From Acidobacteriota bacterium (GTDB lineage Bacteria > Acidobacteriota > Blastocatellia > Pyrinomonadales > Pyrinomonadaceae), in assembly GCA_019242475.1 (NCBI GenBank), contig JAFAVK010000086.1, positions 1-64,000 on the forward strand: DNA of 64,000 bases, written 5' to 3'. Below, piece by piece: positions 17,460 through 25,496 of this stretch (position 1 is the stretch's first letter; the number at the start of each line of letters is the position of its first letter). The position numbers and the translations under genes were made by a program. The notes under the pieces were generated by a model. It made no database searches. It had not been told where the DNA came from and was given only the letters and a program-made list of their open reading frames with translations.

Positions 17460-17575
17460 TAGGAGGAAAGGCAAAAGGCAAGAGGCAGAAGGCAAAAGGC
17501 AAAAGTGGAAGACGAAAGCCGCGCCGTGCGGGCCGCCGTCTTCATTTTTGCCTCTTGCCTTTTGCCTCTTGCCTT
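17460..17575. repeat. Intergenic palindrome built of GGCAAAA words
   Basis: Tandem GGCAAAA/GGCAAGA heptamers at 17460-17507 face their complement at about 17544-17575, with a GC loop. It is the same family as 14886-14976. The right arm overlaps the first bases of the PilZ gene stop codon. Confidence 0.75.
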
Positions 17576-17954
17576 AGTTCTCGTAGTCGGAGTAGTCCTC
17601 GTCGGCCTCGCGCTCTTTGATGCCGGCGGGCTCCCAGACGAGGCCGCGCCACTCGTCGGTCTCGCCGAGCAGTTGGAGCGCGGCGAGCGGCTGGACGGGG
17701 TTGCGCTCCAGCCTGAGTACCTCGGCGACCGCCTCGACCGTGCGCCCCTCGTCGCCGGGGACGATGATGCGGACGCGGCCGCCCACGTCGGGCAGGCGTT
17801 CGAGGTGGACGAGCGCGCCCTGCGGGCCGATGTTCTCGGTCTCGCCCTCGACGACGACGTGCTCGCCCGAGCGCTCGTCGTCCCACTCGGCGCGCACGCT
17901 GATGTGCACCATGTAGCGCGGCCCTGTGCGCTGCTCAACAAAGCTTGCGGACAT
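17574..17954 (-). CDS. PilZ-domain protein
   Basis: A 126-residue single-domain protein. RTGPR near the N-terminus fits the RxxxR cyclic-di-GMP motif, and ENIGPQGALVHL fits the second motif (D/N)xSxxG with Gly in place of Ser. A beta-barrel pattern follows (GGRVRIIVPGDEG, EAVAEVLRL). It is a likely c-di-GMP effector, although the altered second motif leaves binding uncertain. The C-terminus is acidic (EADEDYSDYEN). ATG at 17954 has GGAGG eight nt upstream and is preferred over GTG at 17963. Confidence 0.85.
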   Translation of the reverse strand: MSASFVEQRTGPRYMVHISVRAEWDDERSGEHVVVEGETENIGPQGALVHLERLPDVGGRVRIIVPGDEGRTVEAVAEVLRLERNPVQPLAALQLLGETDEWRGLVWEPAGIKEREADEDYSDYEN

Positions 17955-18027
17955 CCGGGGCACCTCCGTTCGAAAGGGCGGAATTCTCTCCGCCTATTAA
18001 TAAAGTGCTAAAGGGGCAGGATTTTGG

Positions 18028-18097
18028 GAAATGATGAATGATGAGTGATGAATAAAACCAACTTGCCTTTAACTCATCACTCATCATTCATCATTCC
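18028..18097. repeat. Intergenic palindrome built of GATGAAT words
   Basis: Tandem GATGAAT/GATGAGT heptamers (18028-18053) face a near-perfect complement at 18071-18097, which touches the acs stop codon. Same word family as 8341-8423. Confidence 0.8.
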
Positions 18098-20058
18098 TAC
18101 TCGTCATCTGTCGCGCGCAGCTTCTCAAGCACCGAGAAGTCTTCGAGGGTGGTCGTGTCGCCGTGGGCGGAGCCGGAGGTGGCGATCTCGCGCAGGAGCC
18201 GGCGCATGATCTTGCCGGAGCGCGTCTTGGGGAGCGCGTCGGTGAAGCGTATCTCGTCGGGTCGCGCGAGCGCGCCGATCTCTTTGGCGACGTGGCGGCG
18301 CAGCTCCTCCTTCAGCTCGTCCGACGCCTTGCGCTCGCCTTCGAGCGTGACGAAGGCGACGATGCCCTGACCCTTCAACTCGTCCGGGCGGCCGACGACC
18401 GCGGCCTCCGCGACGGCCTCGTGGGAGACGAGCGCGCTCTCGACCTCCATCGTGCCGAGGCGGTGGCCCGAGACGTTGATCACGTCGTCCACGCGGCCCA
18501 TGATCCAGAAGTATCCGTCCTGGTCGCGCCGCGCGCCGTCGCCCGCGAAGTAGACGCCGTCGATCTCGGAGAAGTACTGCTTCCGGTAGCGCTCGTCGTC
18601 GCCCCAGATGGTGCGGAGCATCGAGGGCCACGGCCGCTTGACGACGAGGTAGCCGCCCTCGTTGGGCTTTGCCTCGACGCCCTCCTTCGACATGACGGCG
18701 GCCTCGACGCCGGGCAGCGGGCGCGTGGCCGAGCCGGGCTTGGTCGGCGTCGCGCCCGGCAGCGGCGCGATCATGATGGCGCCCGTCTCTGTCTGCCAGA
18801 AGGTGTCCACGATGGGGCAGCGGCCCTTGCCGATGATCTCGCGGTACCACATCCACGCCTCCGGGTTGATGGGCTCGCCGACGGTTCCGAGGAGACGTAA
18901 AGACGAGAGGTCGCAGCGCAGCGGCCAGTGCTCGCCCCACTTGATGAAGGCGCGGATGGCGGTGGGCGCGGTGTAGAAGATGTTGACGCCGTGGCGCTGG
19001 ATGATGTTCCAGAACCTGTCCGGCTCGGGATAGTTGGGCGCGCCCTCGTACATCAGCACCGTCGCGCCGTTCGAGAGCGGCCCGTAGACGACGTAGCTGT
19101 GGCCCGTCACCCAGCCGATGTCGGCCGTGCACCAGTACACGTCCTTGTCCTTGAGGTCGAAGACCCACTTGGTCGTCAGGTGCGTCTGCAAGAGGTACCC
19201 GGCCGTCGTGTGCAGGATGCCCTTCGGCTTCCCCGTCGTCCCGGAGGTGTAGAGGATGTAGAGCGGGTGCTCGCTGTCGAGTTCTTCCGCCGGGCAGTTG
19301 TCCGAGACGGCTTGCATGATCTCGTGCCACCAGTAGTCGCGCCCCATCTGCATGTTGATCTTGCTGCCCGTCCGCTTGAAGACGATGCAGGTCTTGACGG
19401 TCGGCGTCTTCTTCAGAGCCTCGTCCACGATCTCTTTGAGCCGCACCTCTGAGCCGCGGCGGTAGCCACCGTCGGCCGTGACGACGAGCTTGCAACCCGC
19501 GTCGTTGATGCGGTCGATGAGCGCCTGCGAGGCGAAGCCGCCGAAGATGACCGAGTGCGGGGCGCCGATGCGCGCGCACGCGAGCATCGCCACGGCCAGC
19601 TCGGGCACGAGCGGCATGTAGAGCGCGACGCGGTCGCCCTTCTCGACGCCCGCGCGCTTGAGGACGTTGGCGAAGCGCGAGACCTCGCGGTGCAGCTGGC
19701 CGTAGGTGAGCGTGCGCTGCTCGCCCGGCTCGCCCTCCCAGACGATGGCGGCCTTGTTGCGCCGCCACGTCTGCAAGTGGCGGTCGAGGCAGTTGTACGC
19801 GGCGTTGATCTTCCCGCCGACGAACCACTCGGCGTGCGGCGGCTCCCACTTCAAGACCGTCTCCCACTTCCTGAACCAGTGCAGCTCCGCCTCGGCCATC
19901 CGCGCCCAGAAAGCCTCGGGCGCGTCCGACGCCTCGCGTCTGAGCGCCTCCAACTCTTCCAGAGACTTCACGTGCGCCTGCGCGGCGAACTCCGGCGGCG
20001 GCGGGAAGACGCGCTCCTCGTGCAGGACGGATTCGATGTTGGTCGTGGCTGAAGACAT
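18097..20058 (-). CDS. acs: Acetyl-CoA synthetase (AMP-forming)
   Basis: A 653-residue cytosolic enzyme that activates acetate with ATP and CoA to acetyl-CoA. The ACS N-terminal segment is followed by the adenylate-forming core with [14 protein letters not shown] (P-loop), [41 protein letters not shown] split by normal spacing, and the C-terminal [11 protein letters not shown]. The Lys of that last motif is the acetylation-controlled catalytic residue. Length and motifs are canonical. It is a single gene, divergent from the cupin operon. No acetyltransferase or deacetylase gene lies nearby. Confidence 0.97.
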   Translation of the reverse strand: MSSATTNIESVLHEERVFPPPPEFAAQAHVKSLEELEALRREASDAPEAFWARMAEAELHWFRKWETVLKWEPPHAEWFVGGKINAAYNCLDRHLQTWRRNKAAIVWEGEPGEQRTLTYGQLHREVSRFANVLKRAGVEKGDRVALYMPLVPELAVAMLACARIGAPHSVIFGGFASQALIDRINDAGCKLVVTADGGYRRGSEVRLKEIVDEALKKTPTVKTCIVFKRTGSKINMQMGRDYWWHEIMQAVSDNCPAEELDSEHPLYILYTSGTTGKPKGILHTTAGYLLQTHLTTKWVFDLKDKDVYWCTADIGWVTGHSYVVYGPLSNGATVLMYEGAPNYPEPDRFWNIIQRHGVNIFYTAPTAIRAFIKWGEHWPLRCDLSSLRLLGTVGEPINPEAWMWYREIIGKGRCPIVDTFWQTETGAIMIAPLPGATPTKPGSATRPLPGVEAAVMSKEGVEAKPNEGGYLVVKRPWPSMLRTIWGDDERYRKQYFSEIDGVYFAGDGARRDQDGYFWIMGRVDDVINVSGHRLGTMEVESALVSHEAVAEAAVVGRPDELKGQGIVAFVTLEGERKASDELKEELRRHVAKEIGALARPDEIRFTDALPKTRSGKIMRRLLREIATSGSAHGDTTTLEDFSVLEKLRATDDE

Positions 20059-20160
20059 ACCCTGCTCGTACCTCTCAGAATATCTATGGCGGTATGGCTG
20101 CCTTGTGTACCAGAAACCGCCCCGCGCGGCAAGGCTCGCGCCGCCCCGCCACTTTTAATC

Positions 20161-20188
20161 TTGATTTGATTTCGCCGGGTGATATAAC
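20161..20188 (+). promoter_or_regulatory. Candidate sigma-70 promoter of the cupin/DUF120 operon
   Basis: TTGATT (20161-20166) and TATAAC (20183-20188) are separated by 16 nt in a locally AT-rich patch, about 65 nt upstream of the cupin start. No operator was recognised. Confidence 0.45.
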
Positions 20189-20254
20189 TACCGCCGCCCG
20201 GCGGTTAGGCTTTGGGGAGGCGTGGCGAGAGGTGGCGGGGAACGGAGGTGGGTT

Positions 20255-20569
20255 GTGTCAGGGATGGAGTGGGCTTCGATAGAAGGTTCGCCGGCGAGGG
20301 AACTCTTTAGGGGCATCCGGCTGCGCACCCTTTGGGAAGGCGAGGGCGGGGCGAAGGCGCAGGTGTTGGAGATGGAGCCGGGCACTTGTTGGGAGGGGTT
20401 GGACGTGCACGAGCCGGGGCCGGAGGAGGTGTTCGTCGTCTCGGGCGTCTTCAACGACGGCGTGCGCGACTACCCGGCCGGGTCTTTCATCCACGCGCCG
20501 GCGGGCTCGTCGCACGTCCCGCAGTCTCGGACGGGCTGCGTGCTGTTCGTCTTCTACCCCGAAGGCTGA
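20255..20569 (+). CDS. Small cupin-domain protein
   Basis: A 104-residue single cupin of the ChrR/anti-sigma-like or dioxygenase-like type. Likely metal ligands are the His in DVHEPGPEEVFVVSG, the Glu pair after it, and the His in APAGSSHVPQS. GTG at 20255 is chosen because GGAGG sits six nt upstream. ATG at 20264 is an alternative, and the longer open frame starting at 20222 has no ribosome binding site. It is first in a five-gene plus-strand operon and lies only 6 nt before the DUF120 gene. Function unknown; it may be a small-molecule sensor or an enzyme. Confidence 0.78.
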   Translation: MSGMEWASIEGSPARELFRGIRLRTLWEGEGGAKAQVLEMEPGTCWEGLDVHEPGPEEVFVVSGVFNDGVRDYPAGSFIHAPAGSSHVPQSRTGCVLFVFYPEG

Positions 20570-20575
20570 AGGTCG

Positions 20576-20947
20576 ATGAGGGTCTTAAAGGGGAGGGTGG
20601 TGACGGGCGTCGGGAGCTTCTCCTTCTGGATAGAGAAGCTGCACGACTATTACTTTGAGAAGACCGGCATGCGGCTCTTCCCGGGCACGTTGAATCTTGA
20701 GCTGGACGAGCCGTTCGAGCTGCCGCCGGGGCGCGCGCGTTTGGAGGCGTGGGAGTACGGCGGGACGGTCTCGGTCAGCATCGTGCCGTGCAAGGTGTTC
20801 GACCGCGCGGCCGTCATCCTGCGGACGGACAGGGACGACGCGGAGCCCGGGTCGAGGAAGATTATCGAAGTCGCCTGCGAGGTGAAGCTGCGGGAGCGGC
20901 ATCAACTACGGGACGGGGACTGGGTGGAGGTCGCGGTCGCGGATTAG
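20576..20947 (+). CDS. CTP-dependent riboflavin kinase homologue (DUF120, archaeal type)
   Basis: A 123-residue protein matching the DUF120 family, whose archaeal members (Methanocaldococcus MJ0056) phosphorylate riboflavin to FMN using CTP. Visible hallmarks are LKGRVVTGVGSFSFWI near the N-terminus, the nucleotide/flavin loop LFPGTLNLELD, and the C-terminal IIEVACEVKLRERHQLRDGD followed by WVEVAV. Archaeal enzymes often carry an N-terminal winged helix; this one is the catalytic domain alone. Bacteria normally use the unrelated RibF, so its presence here is notable. Riboflavin synthase and a RibBA-like gene are 8-11 kb away. Activity is inferred. Confidence 0.8.
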   Translation: MRVLKGRVVTGVGSFSFWIEKLHDYYFEKTGMRLFPGTLNLELDEPFELPPGRARLEAWEYGGTVSVSIVPCKVFDRAAVILRTDRDDAEPGSRKIIEVACEVKLRERHQLRDGDWVEVAVAD

Positions 20948-20971
20948 AGACGACGCGAGAGATTGATCGAC

Positions 20972-21916
20972 ATGCGCGCGGCGGCGATACAACTGCGGCC
21001 CGTCATCGGCGACATCGACGCGAACCTGGCGGCCTGCGAAAAGCTCGCCGACGCGGCCGCCGTCGAGGGCGCGGAGTGGATCGTCCTGCCGGAGTTCTTC
21101 ACGACCGGCGTCGGGTTCTTGCCCGAGCTGGCGGAGCGTTCGCTGCCGCCGGACGGGGCCGCGACGCGGCTGCTGTTGAGGCTCGCGCGGAGACACGGGG
21201 CGGTGGTCGGCGGCTCGTTCCTGTGCCTGGACGCCGACGGTGAGGTGCGCAACGCCTTCCTCCTCGTCACGCCCGAAGGCGTCGCGGGCCGCCACGACAA
21301 GGACATCCCGACGATGTGGGAGAACTGCTTCTACGTCGGCGGCACGGACGACGGCCTGATCGAGTTGGGCGGACTGACGGCGGGCGTCGCCCTGTGCCAG
21401 GAGTTCAACCGCACGCGGACGGTCGCGCGCCTGCGCGGGAAGGCAGACCTCGTCGTGGGCGGTTCGTTCACCTGGGGCGCGCCGGCGTGGATGCCCTTTC
21501 GCGGCCGCCTACAGAGTTCGATAGAGCGCTACACCGACTGGGCGCCGCGCTTCGCGCGCCTCGTCGGCTGCCCCGTGGTCGAGGCGACGCACTGCGGCCG
21601 CATGCGCTGCAAGACGCCTTGGCTGCCGCTGCCGTATGAGACGGGCCTCGGCGGCGGCGCGATTGTCTGCGACGCGGCCGGCCGCGTCCTCGCGCGCCGC
21701 GCCGCGGAGGAGGGCGCGGGCGTCGCGGTGGCGGAGATCGAGGTTGGACGAATTAAAGCCGGCGAAGGCGAGCCGGAGGGCTTCTGGATTCAGGAGCTCG
21801 ACCCTTTGTCGAAGGCCGGCTGGCACCTGCAAGGCTGGCACGGCCGCCGCTGGTACCGGCGCCACGTCGCGCCGTCAGGCGTAATGTTGACTAAGGATGA
21901 AAGGGAGGGCGGTTGA
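20972..21916 (+). CDS. Nitrilase-superfamily carbon-nitrogen hydrolase
   Basis: A 314-residue amidohydrolase. The catalytic triad is visible as Glu41 (LPEFFTTG), Lys110 (GRHDKDIPTMWE) and Cys142 (VALCQEFNR). The family hydrolyses amides or nitriles, or transfers the acyl group. The substrate is unknown; the extended C-terminus (GWHLQGWHGRRWYRRH) is unlike omega-amidase or NAD synthetase domains. ATG at 20972 is preferred over an in-frame TTG at 20963. Its TGA overlaps the next gene's ATG (TGATG), indicating translational coupling. Confidence 0.9.
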   Translation: MRAAAIQLRPVIGDIDANLAACEKLADAAAVEGAEWIVLPEFFTTGVGFLPELAERSLPPDGAATRLLLRLARRHGAVVGGSFLCLDADGEVRNAFLLVTPEGVAGRHDKDIPTMWENCFYVGGTDDGLIELGGLTAGVALCQEFNRTRTVARLRGKADLVVGGSFTWGAPAWMPFRGRLQSSIERYTDWAPRFARLVGCPVVEATHCGRMRCKTPWLPLPYETGLGGGAIVCDAAGRVLARRAAEEGAGVAVAEIEVGRIKAGEGEPEGFWIQELDPLSKAGWHLQGWHGRRWYRRHVAPSGVMLTKDEREGG

Positions 21917-22686
21917 TGGGGACGCAGATTGACGTGAGGGTGGCCGCGAAGGGCGGGAAGTATCTGGGCGACGACATCGGCGGGGCGCTCGTCACCGTCG
22001 AAGACGTGCGGACGGGCGAGCTGCTGGCGGAGGGGAGGACGGCCGGCGGGTCTGGAGTGTCCGACCTGATGAGCCTCTGCGTGACGCGCGCGGAGGTTTT
22101 GACGGTCGAGGGCGCGTCGGTCTTCACGGCCACGCTCGAACTGGACGGGCCGCGGCTCATCCGTGTGACGGCCTACGGGCCTCTGGCCGCGCAGGGTGCG
22201 GCCAACACGGCCTCGCTCACACAGTGGGTCGCGCCGGGCAGGGACGTGAACGGCGGCGCGCAGGGCGGCGGGTTCCTGCTTGAGATTCCCGGGCTCCTGG
22301 TGCAGATTTTGAACCCGCCCACGCACTTCCTGCCCGCGCCGGGCCAAGCGCCCGCGCAGTTGGAGATCAGGGCCAACGTGACGATGATGTGCGGCTGTCC
22401 CATCGGTGTGAAGCCGTGGGAGCCTTCGCTGTTCGAAGTGTCCGCGTCAATCAAGTCGGGGGAGACATACGCCGTCGAGTTCCCGCTCGCGTTCGACGCG
22501 GAAGCCCCGTACGGCGCGCCGAGCCAGTTCAAGGCGCTGTGGGACGTGCCGCCGAACACTTCGGGGCAGTCGGAGATATACGAGATCAACGTCACGGCCT
22601 TCCAGCAGTTGACGGGGAACACGGGCGTTGACAGGGCGACGCTCATCATCCCTGTGCCGCCAGCAACGCCCGGCACGCAGGACTGA
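21916..22686 (+). CDS. Unknown protein coupled to the nitrilase gene
   Basis: A 256-residue protein of no recognised family. It is rich in beta-strand patterns (GALVTVEDVRTGELLAEGRTAGGSG, ATLELDGPRLIRVTAYGP) like two Ig-like or carboxypeptidase-regulatory-like folds. A central TMMCGCPIGVKPWEPSLFEV holds a Cys-x-Cys pair that looks like a conserved site. There is no signal peptide, so it is probably cytosolic. It overlaps the nitrilase stop by one base and is followed 18 nt later by the cyclotransferase-fold gene. A role with the hydrolase is likely from the coupling, but nothing more can be said. Confidence 0.78.
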   Translation: MGTQIDVRVAAKGGKYLGDDIGGALVTVEDVRTGELLAEGRTAGGSGVSDLMSLCVTRAEVLTVEGASVFTATLELDGPRLIRVTAYGPLAAQGAANTASLTQWVAPGRDVNGGAQGGGFLLEIPGLLVQILNPPTHFLPAPGQAPAQLEIRANVTMMCGCPIGVKPWEPSLFEVSASIKSGETYAVEFPLAFDAEAPYGAPSQFKALWDVPPNTSGQSEIYEINVTAFQQLTGNTGVDRATLIIPVPPATPGTQD

Positions 22687-22704
22687 CGCGGGCCGCGGCC
22701 CGCC

Positions 22705-23139
22705 GTGTCTGTCGAGATGAAGAAGGACGAAGAGGGAAGGGTCGAGGTCTTCTTCTACGGCCTGTTCATGGACGAGGCCGTCCTGCGGGAGAAGGGCTTG
22801 CGCCCGTCGGGCCGGCGGGTGGCGTCGGTCGAGAACTTCCGCCTCGCCGTCGGCGAGCGCGCGACGCTCGTGCCCTGCGCGGGCGGCGAGGCGCACGGCG
22901 TCCTCTACTCGCTGACGCACGGCGAGGTGGACGCGCTCTACTCGGAGGACTCCGTCAGCGCCTACCGCCCCGAGGCGGTCTGCGCGCAACTGGCCGACGG
23001 CACGTTCGTCCCCGCCCTCTGCTTCAACCTCCCCACGCCGCCCGCGCCCGGCGAGCGCAACCCCCTCTACGCGTCGAAGCTCAGAGAACTCGCCGCGCGC
23101 CTCGGCCTTCCCGCCAACTACGTCTCTTCCATCCGGTAA
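22705..23139 (+). CDS. Gamma-glutamylcyclotransferase-fold protein
   Basis: A 144-residue protein with the AIG2/GGCT-like signature. VFFYGLFMD near the N-terminus is the YGxxM substrate loop, GVLYSLTHGEVDALYSED follows, and an acidic residue in that segment would be the catalytic acid. Such enzymes release 5-oxoproline from gamma-glutamyl compounds. GTG at 22705 is given as start; ATG at 22717 is equally possible, since no clear ribosome binding site marks either. It is last in the operon with the nitrilase-fold enzyme, which suggests joint handling of a gamma-glutamyl or amide compound. Confidence 0.75.
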   Translation: MSVEMKKDEEGRVEVFFYGLFMDEAVLREKGLRPSGRRVASVENFRLAVGERATLVPCAGGEAHGVLYSLTHGEVDALYSEDSVSAYRPEAVCAQLADGTFVPALCFNLPTPPAPGERNPLYASKLRELAARLGLPANYVSSIR

Positions 23140-23170
23140 CGCTAATAATGGTTGAGCTGCCTTTTTCAAT

Positions 23171-23884
23171 ATGAGCACCTTAGAAACAATAACGGCGCTG
23201 ATTTTCCTGCCCTCTTCTATTGTCGCTGGAGTTGTATTTATATTAAGGAAGTTCTTTGAACAATCTCTTGCACGAGATTTAGAGCGGTACGGTGCTAATC
23301 TTAAGGCTGAATTTGAGCATTCAAGGCTCCGGCTAGAAAATGATCTTCAGACAAAATTTTTTGAGTTTCAGACGAAGTTCTCGCTGTATCACCAGAAACA
23401 GGCCGAAGTGATAGAAGAGTTGTATGTGATGTTGTGTGAAACAGAATGGACTGTGTCGGGATTGGTTTCACCTGTTCAGGGTAACGATAAAAGGTCAGTT
23501 AAAGAAAGAGTTGCTGAGGCAGACGAAATGTTTGTAGCTCTTGCGCGTTTCTTCGGCAAAAAGCGCATTTATCTTGCTAATGATGTATGCCAAAAAATGG
23601 ATACAATCCTTAACGCTATGCGTAAATCTGTCGTGCAATTTAGTGTTGGTCAAATGGAACCAAGCGGCACGGTATCTGATATGCGAATGTGGGCAGAGGC
23701 ATGGAAAGTAATGGATGAAGAATTCCCTCCTTTGAAAGAAGCTCTTGAGCATCAGTTTAGAGAAATCCTGTCTGCTTTACCGAACAGCGCAGCACCCCGA
23801 GTCATTTCACCCGACCGCCCTCAGCTTGCCTCTAATGAACATACTGTGGGAGCTTCTGTGCTGCCGCCGTCAGGCAGCAGGTGA
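23171..23884 (+). CDS. AT-rich membrane-anchored coiled-coil protein, probably acquired
   Basis: A 237-residue protein with one N-terminal membrane helix (ITALIFLPSSIVAGVVFIL) and a long helical cytosolic part (RLENDLQTKFFEFQTKFSLYHQKQ onward). No family named with confidence. Its base composition is visibly poorer in GC than every neighbour, with many A/T-ending codons (AAA, TTT, ATT), while flanking genes are strongly GC3-biased. That indicates recent horizontal transfer. ATG at 23171 opens the membrane segment. The last ~30 residues (PRVISPDRPQLASNEHTVG) return to higher GC, so the native C-terminus may have been replaced at the junction. Confidence 0.8.
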   Translation: MSTLETITALIFLPSSIVAGVVFILRKFFEQSLARDLERYGANLKAEFEHSRLRLENDLQTKFFEFQTKFSLYHQKQAEVIEELYVMLCETEWTVSGLVSPVQGNDKRSVKERVAEADEMFVALARFFGKKRIYLANDVCQKMDTILNAMRKSVVQFSVGQMEPSGTVSDMRMWAEAWKVMDEEFPPLKEALEHQFREILSALPNSAAPRVISPDRPQLASNEHTVGASVLPPSGSR

Positions 23885-23923
23885 ATGTAATTCCGGCGAT
23901 ATATCTTCCCGACTATGTGTGCG

Positions 23924-23952
23924 GGACAAACGCCTGAGCCGCGCTTTATAAT
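23924..23952 (+). promoter_or_regulatory. Candidate promoter of the dipeptidase gene
   Basis: A perfect TATAAT at 23947-23952 lies 17 nt after a weak GGACAA -35 (23924-23929), about 50 nt before the dipeptidase start. Confidence 0.5.
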
Positions 23953-24000
23953 CCGCACGCTCTCCGGCCGGAACATTCAGACTAACAGTAGGAACCGACG

Positions 24001-25344
24001 ATGAATAGATTGCCGCGCGCCTTCATTCTCCTCTGCCTTGTCGCCTTAGCCCTGCCCTTCGCCGCGCCGCTCGCCGCGGGCTCTTCCCCGAAGAGGCAGG
24101 CGCCCGCCCCGCAGGCGAGTCCGACGCCGGTGAGGGATGAGAAGTTGTGGCGGCGGGCGTTGGCGTTGCAGAAGCGGGCGATTGTGGTGGACGGGCATAA
24201 CGACATCCCGACGATTATGGCGGATGAGGATTATGACATCGGCGTGTCGTCAGTCGGGAAGTACCACACGGACATCGCGCGTTTGAAGCAGGGGGGGATG
24301 ACGGGGGAGTTCTTTTCGATCTACGTGGACAGGCAGTACGCGACGCCGGAGTGGGTGGCGAAGAACTACACGACGCAGGGCGGGTCGGCGCGGCGCGCGC
24401 TGGACTTGATTGACGTCAGTTACAGGATGATCGAGAAGTACCCGCAGGATTTGATGCTGGCGACATCGACCGCCGACATCCGGCGCGCGAAGAAGGAGGG
24501 CAAGGTCGGCGTGCTGATGGGCATCGAGGGCGGGCACGCCATCGAGAACTCCCTGCCGGCGCTGCGCGAGTTCTACCGCCTCGGCGTGCGCTACATGACG
24601 CTGACGCACAACAACACGAACGAGTGGGCCGACGCGTGCTGCGACACGGCGCGGCACGGCGGGCTCTCGGACTTCGGCAAAGAGGTCGTCGCCGAGATGA
24701 ACCGCCTGGGGATGCTCGTGGACGTGTCGCACGTGTCGGACGAGACGATGTCGGACGTGCTCGACGTGTCGAAGGCGCCGGTCATCTGCTCGCACTCTTC
24801 GGCGCGCGTCTTCTCGAACCACAAGCGGAACGTGCCGGACGAACTCCTGAAGCGCATCGCGCAGAACGGCGGCGTCGTGATGGTCAACTTCTACCCGGCC
24901 TTCCTCGACGAGAAGGTGCGCGTCGCCGGACTCGAACGCGACGAGAGGCTGAAGGCGCAGCACGCCGCGCTCCGCGAGCAGTTCAAGGACGACCCGAAGC
25001 GCCTCGACGAGGAGTCGAAGAAGCTCGACGACGCCAACCCCATCCCGAACACGACGCTCTCGATGCTCGTCGATCATATCGAACACATCGCGAAGGTCGC
25101 CGGCATCGACCACGTCGGCCTCGGCTCCGACTTCGACGGCGTGCCGAACCTGCCCGAGGGCATCAGAGACGTGTCCGACCTGCCGAACATCACCTACGAG
25201 CTTTTGCGGCGCGGACATTCGGACGAGGAGGTGCTCAAGATACTCGGCGGCAACTTCATGCGCGTCTTCGCGGAGGCCGAGCGCGTCGCCGCCGTCGAGC
25301 GGCGCAAGATCAGCGGCGAAGGCAGTCTGCGCCGCCTCAAGTAA
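24001..25344 (+). CDS. Membrane dipeptidase (M19, renal dipeptidase family), exported
   Basis: A 447-residue zinc dipeptidase with a signal peptide (FILLCLVALALPFAAPLAAG). Zinc-site residues are all present: His66 and Asp68 (DGHNDIP), bridging Glu176 (MGIEGGH), His244 (DVSHVSD), His265 (CSHSSAR) and the Asp of GLGSDFDG. The family cleaves dipeptides, including D-residue and beta-lactam-like substrates, outside the cytoplasm. An insertion of ~50 residues (LERDERLKAQHAALREQF onward), charged and helical, lies before the last motif. It is a single gene ending before a strong hairpin terminator. Confidence 0.95.
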   Translation: MNRLPRAFILLCLVALALPFAAPLAAGSSPKRQAPAPQASPTPVRDEKLWRRALALQKRAIVVDGHNDIPTIMADEDYDIGVSSVGKYHTDIARLKQGGMTGEFFSIYVDRQYATPEWVAKNYTTQGGSARRALDLIDVSYRMIEKYPQDLMLATSTADIRRAKKEGKVGVLMGIEGGHAIENSLPALREFYRLGVRYMTLTHNNTNEWADACCDTARHGGLSDFGKEVVAEMNRLGMLVDVSHVSDETMSDVLDVSKAPVICSHSSARVFSNHKRNVPDELLKRIAQNGGVVMVNFYPAFLDEKVRVAGLERDERLKAQHAALREQFKDDPKRLDEESKKLDDANPIPNTTLSMLVDHIEHIAKVAGIDHVGLGSDFDGVPNLPEGIRDVSDLPNITYELLRRGHSDEEVLKILGGNFMRVFAEAERVAAVERRKISGEGSLRRLK

Positions 25345-25345
25345 A

Positions 25346-25432
25346 AGCAGTAGTCAGTAGGCTCCGCTTTGCGGAAGTTGAGGATGAGTGCCGGAGGGTT
25401 AGGGCGTCGAAGTTTTTCTACTGTCTACTCTC
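25346..25432. repeat. Partial palindrome built of CAGTAGT words
   Basis: CAGTAGTCAGTAGG at 25348-25361 is partly complementary to CTACTGTCTACT near 25420-25432. It is a weak, eroded member of the intergenic repeat class. Confidence 0.45.
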
Positions 25433-25441
25433 AAATAAAAT

Positions 25442-25471
25442 GAGGCGCGCGGGCCAACGCCCGCGCGCCTC
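25442..25471. terminator. Bidirectional 13-bp GC hairpin terminator
   Basis: The arms 25442-25454 and 25459-25471 are perfectly complementary with a CAAC loop. TTGATTTT follows on the plus strand and ATTTTATTTG on the minus strand. It therefore serves both the dipeptidase gene and the convergent Gly/Ser-rich gene. Confidence 0.85.
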
Positions 25472-25496
25472 TTGATTTTAACGATCTGCTGTGGCG

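Noticed and set aside
17448..17495. N-terminal extension of the AI-2E protein giving a leader-like peptide
   Set aside because: The codons are part of a GGCAAAA palindrome; an ATG follows directly before the normal protein start, and these proteins need no cleaved leader.
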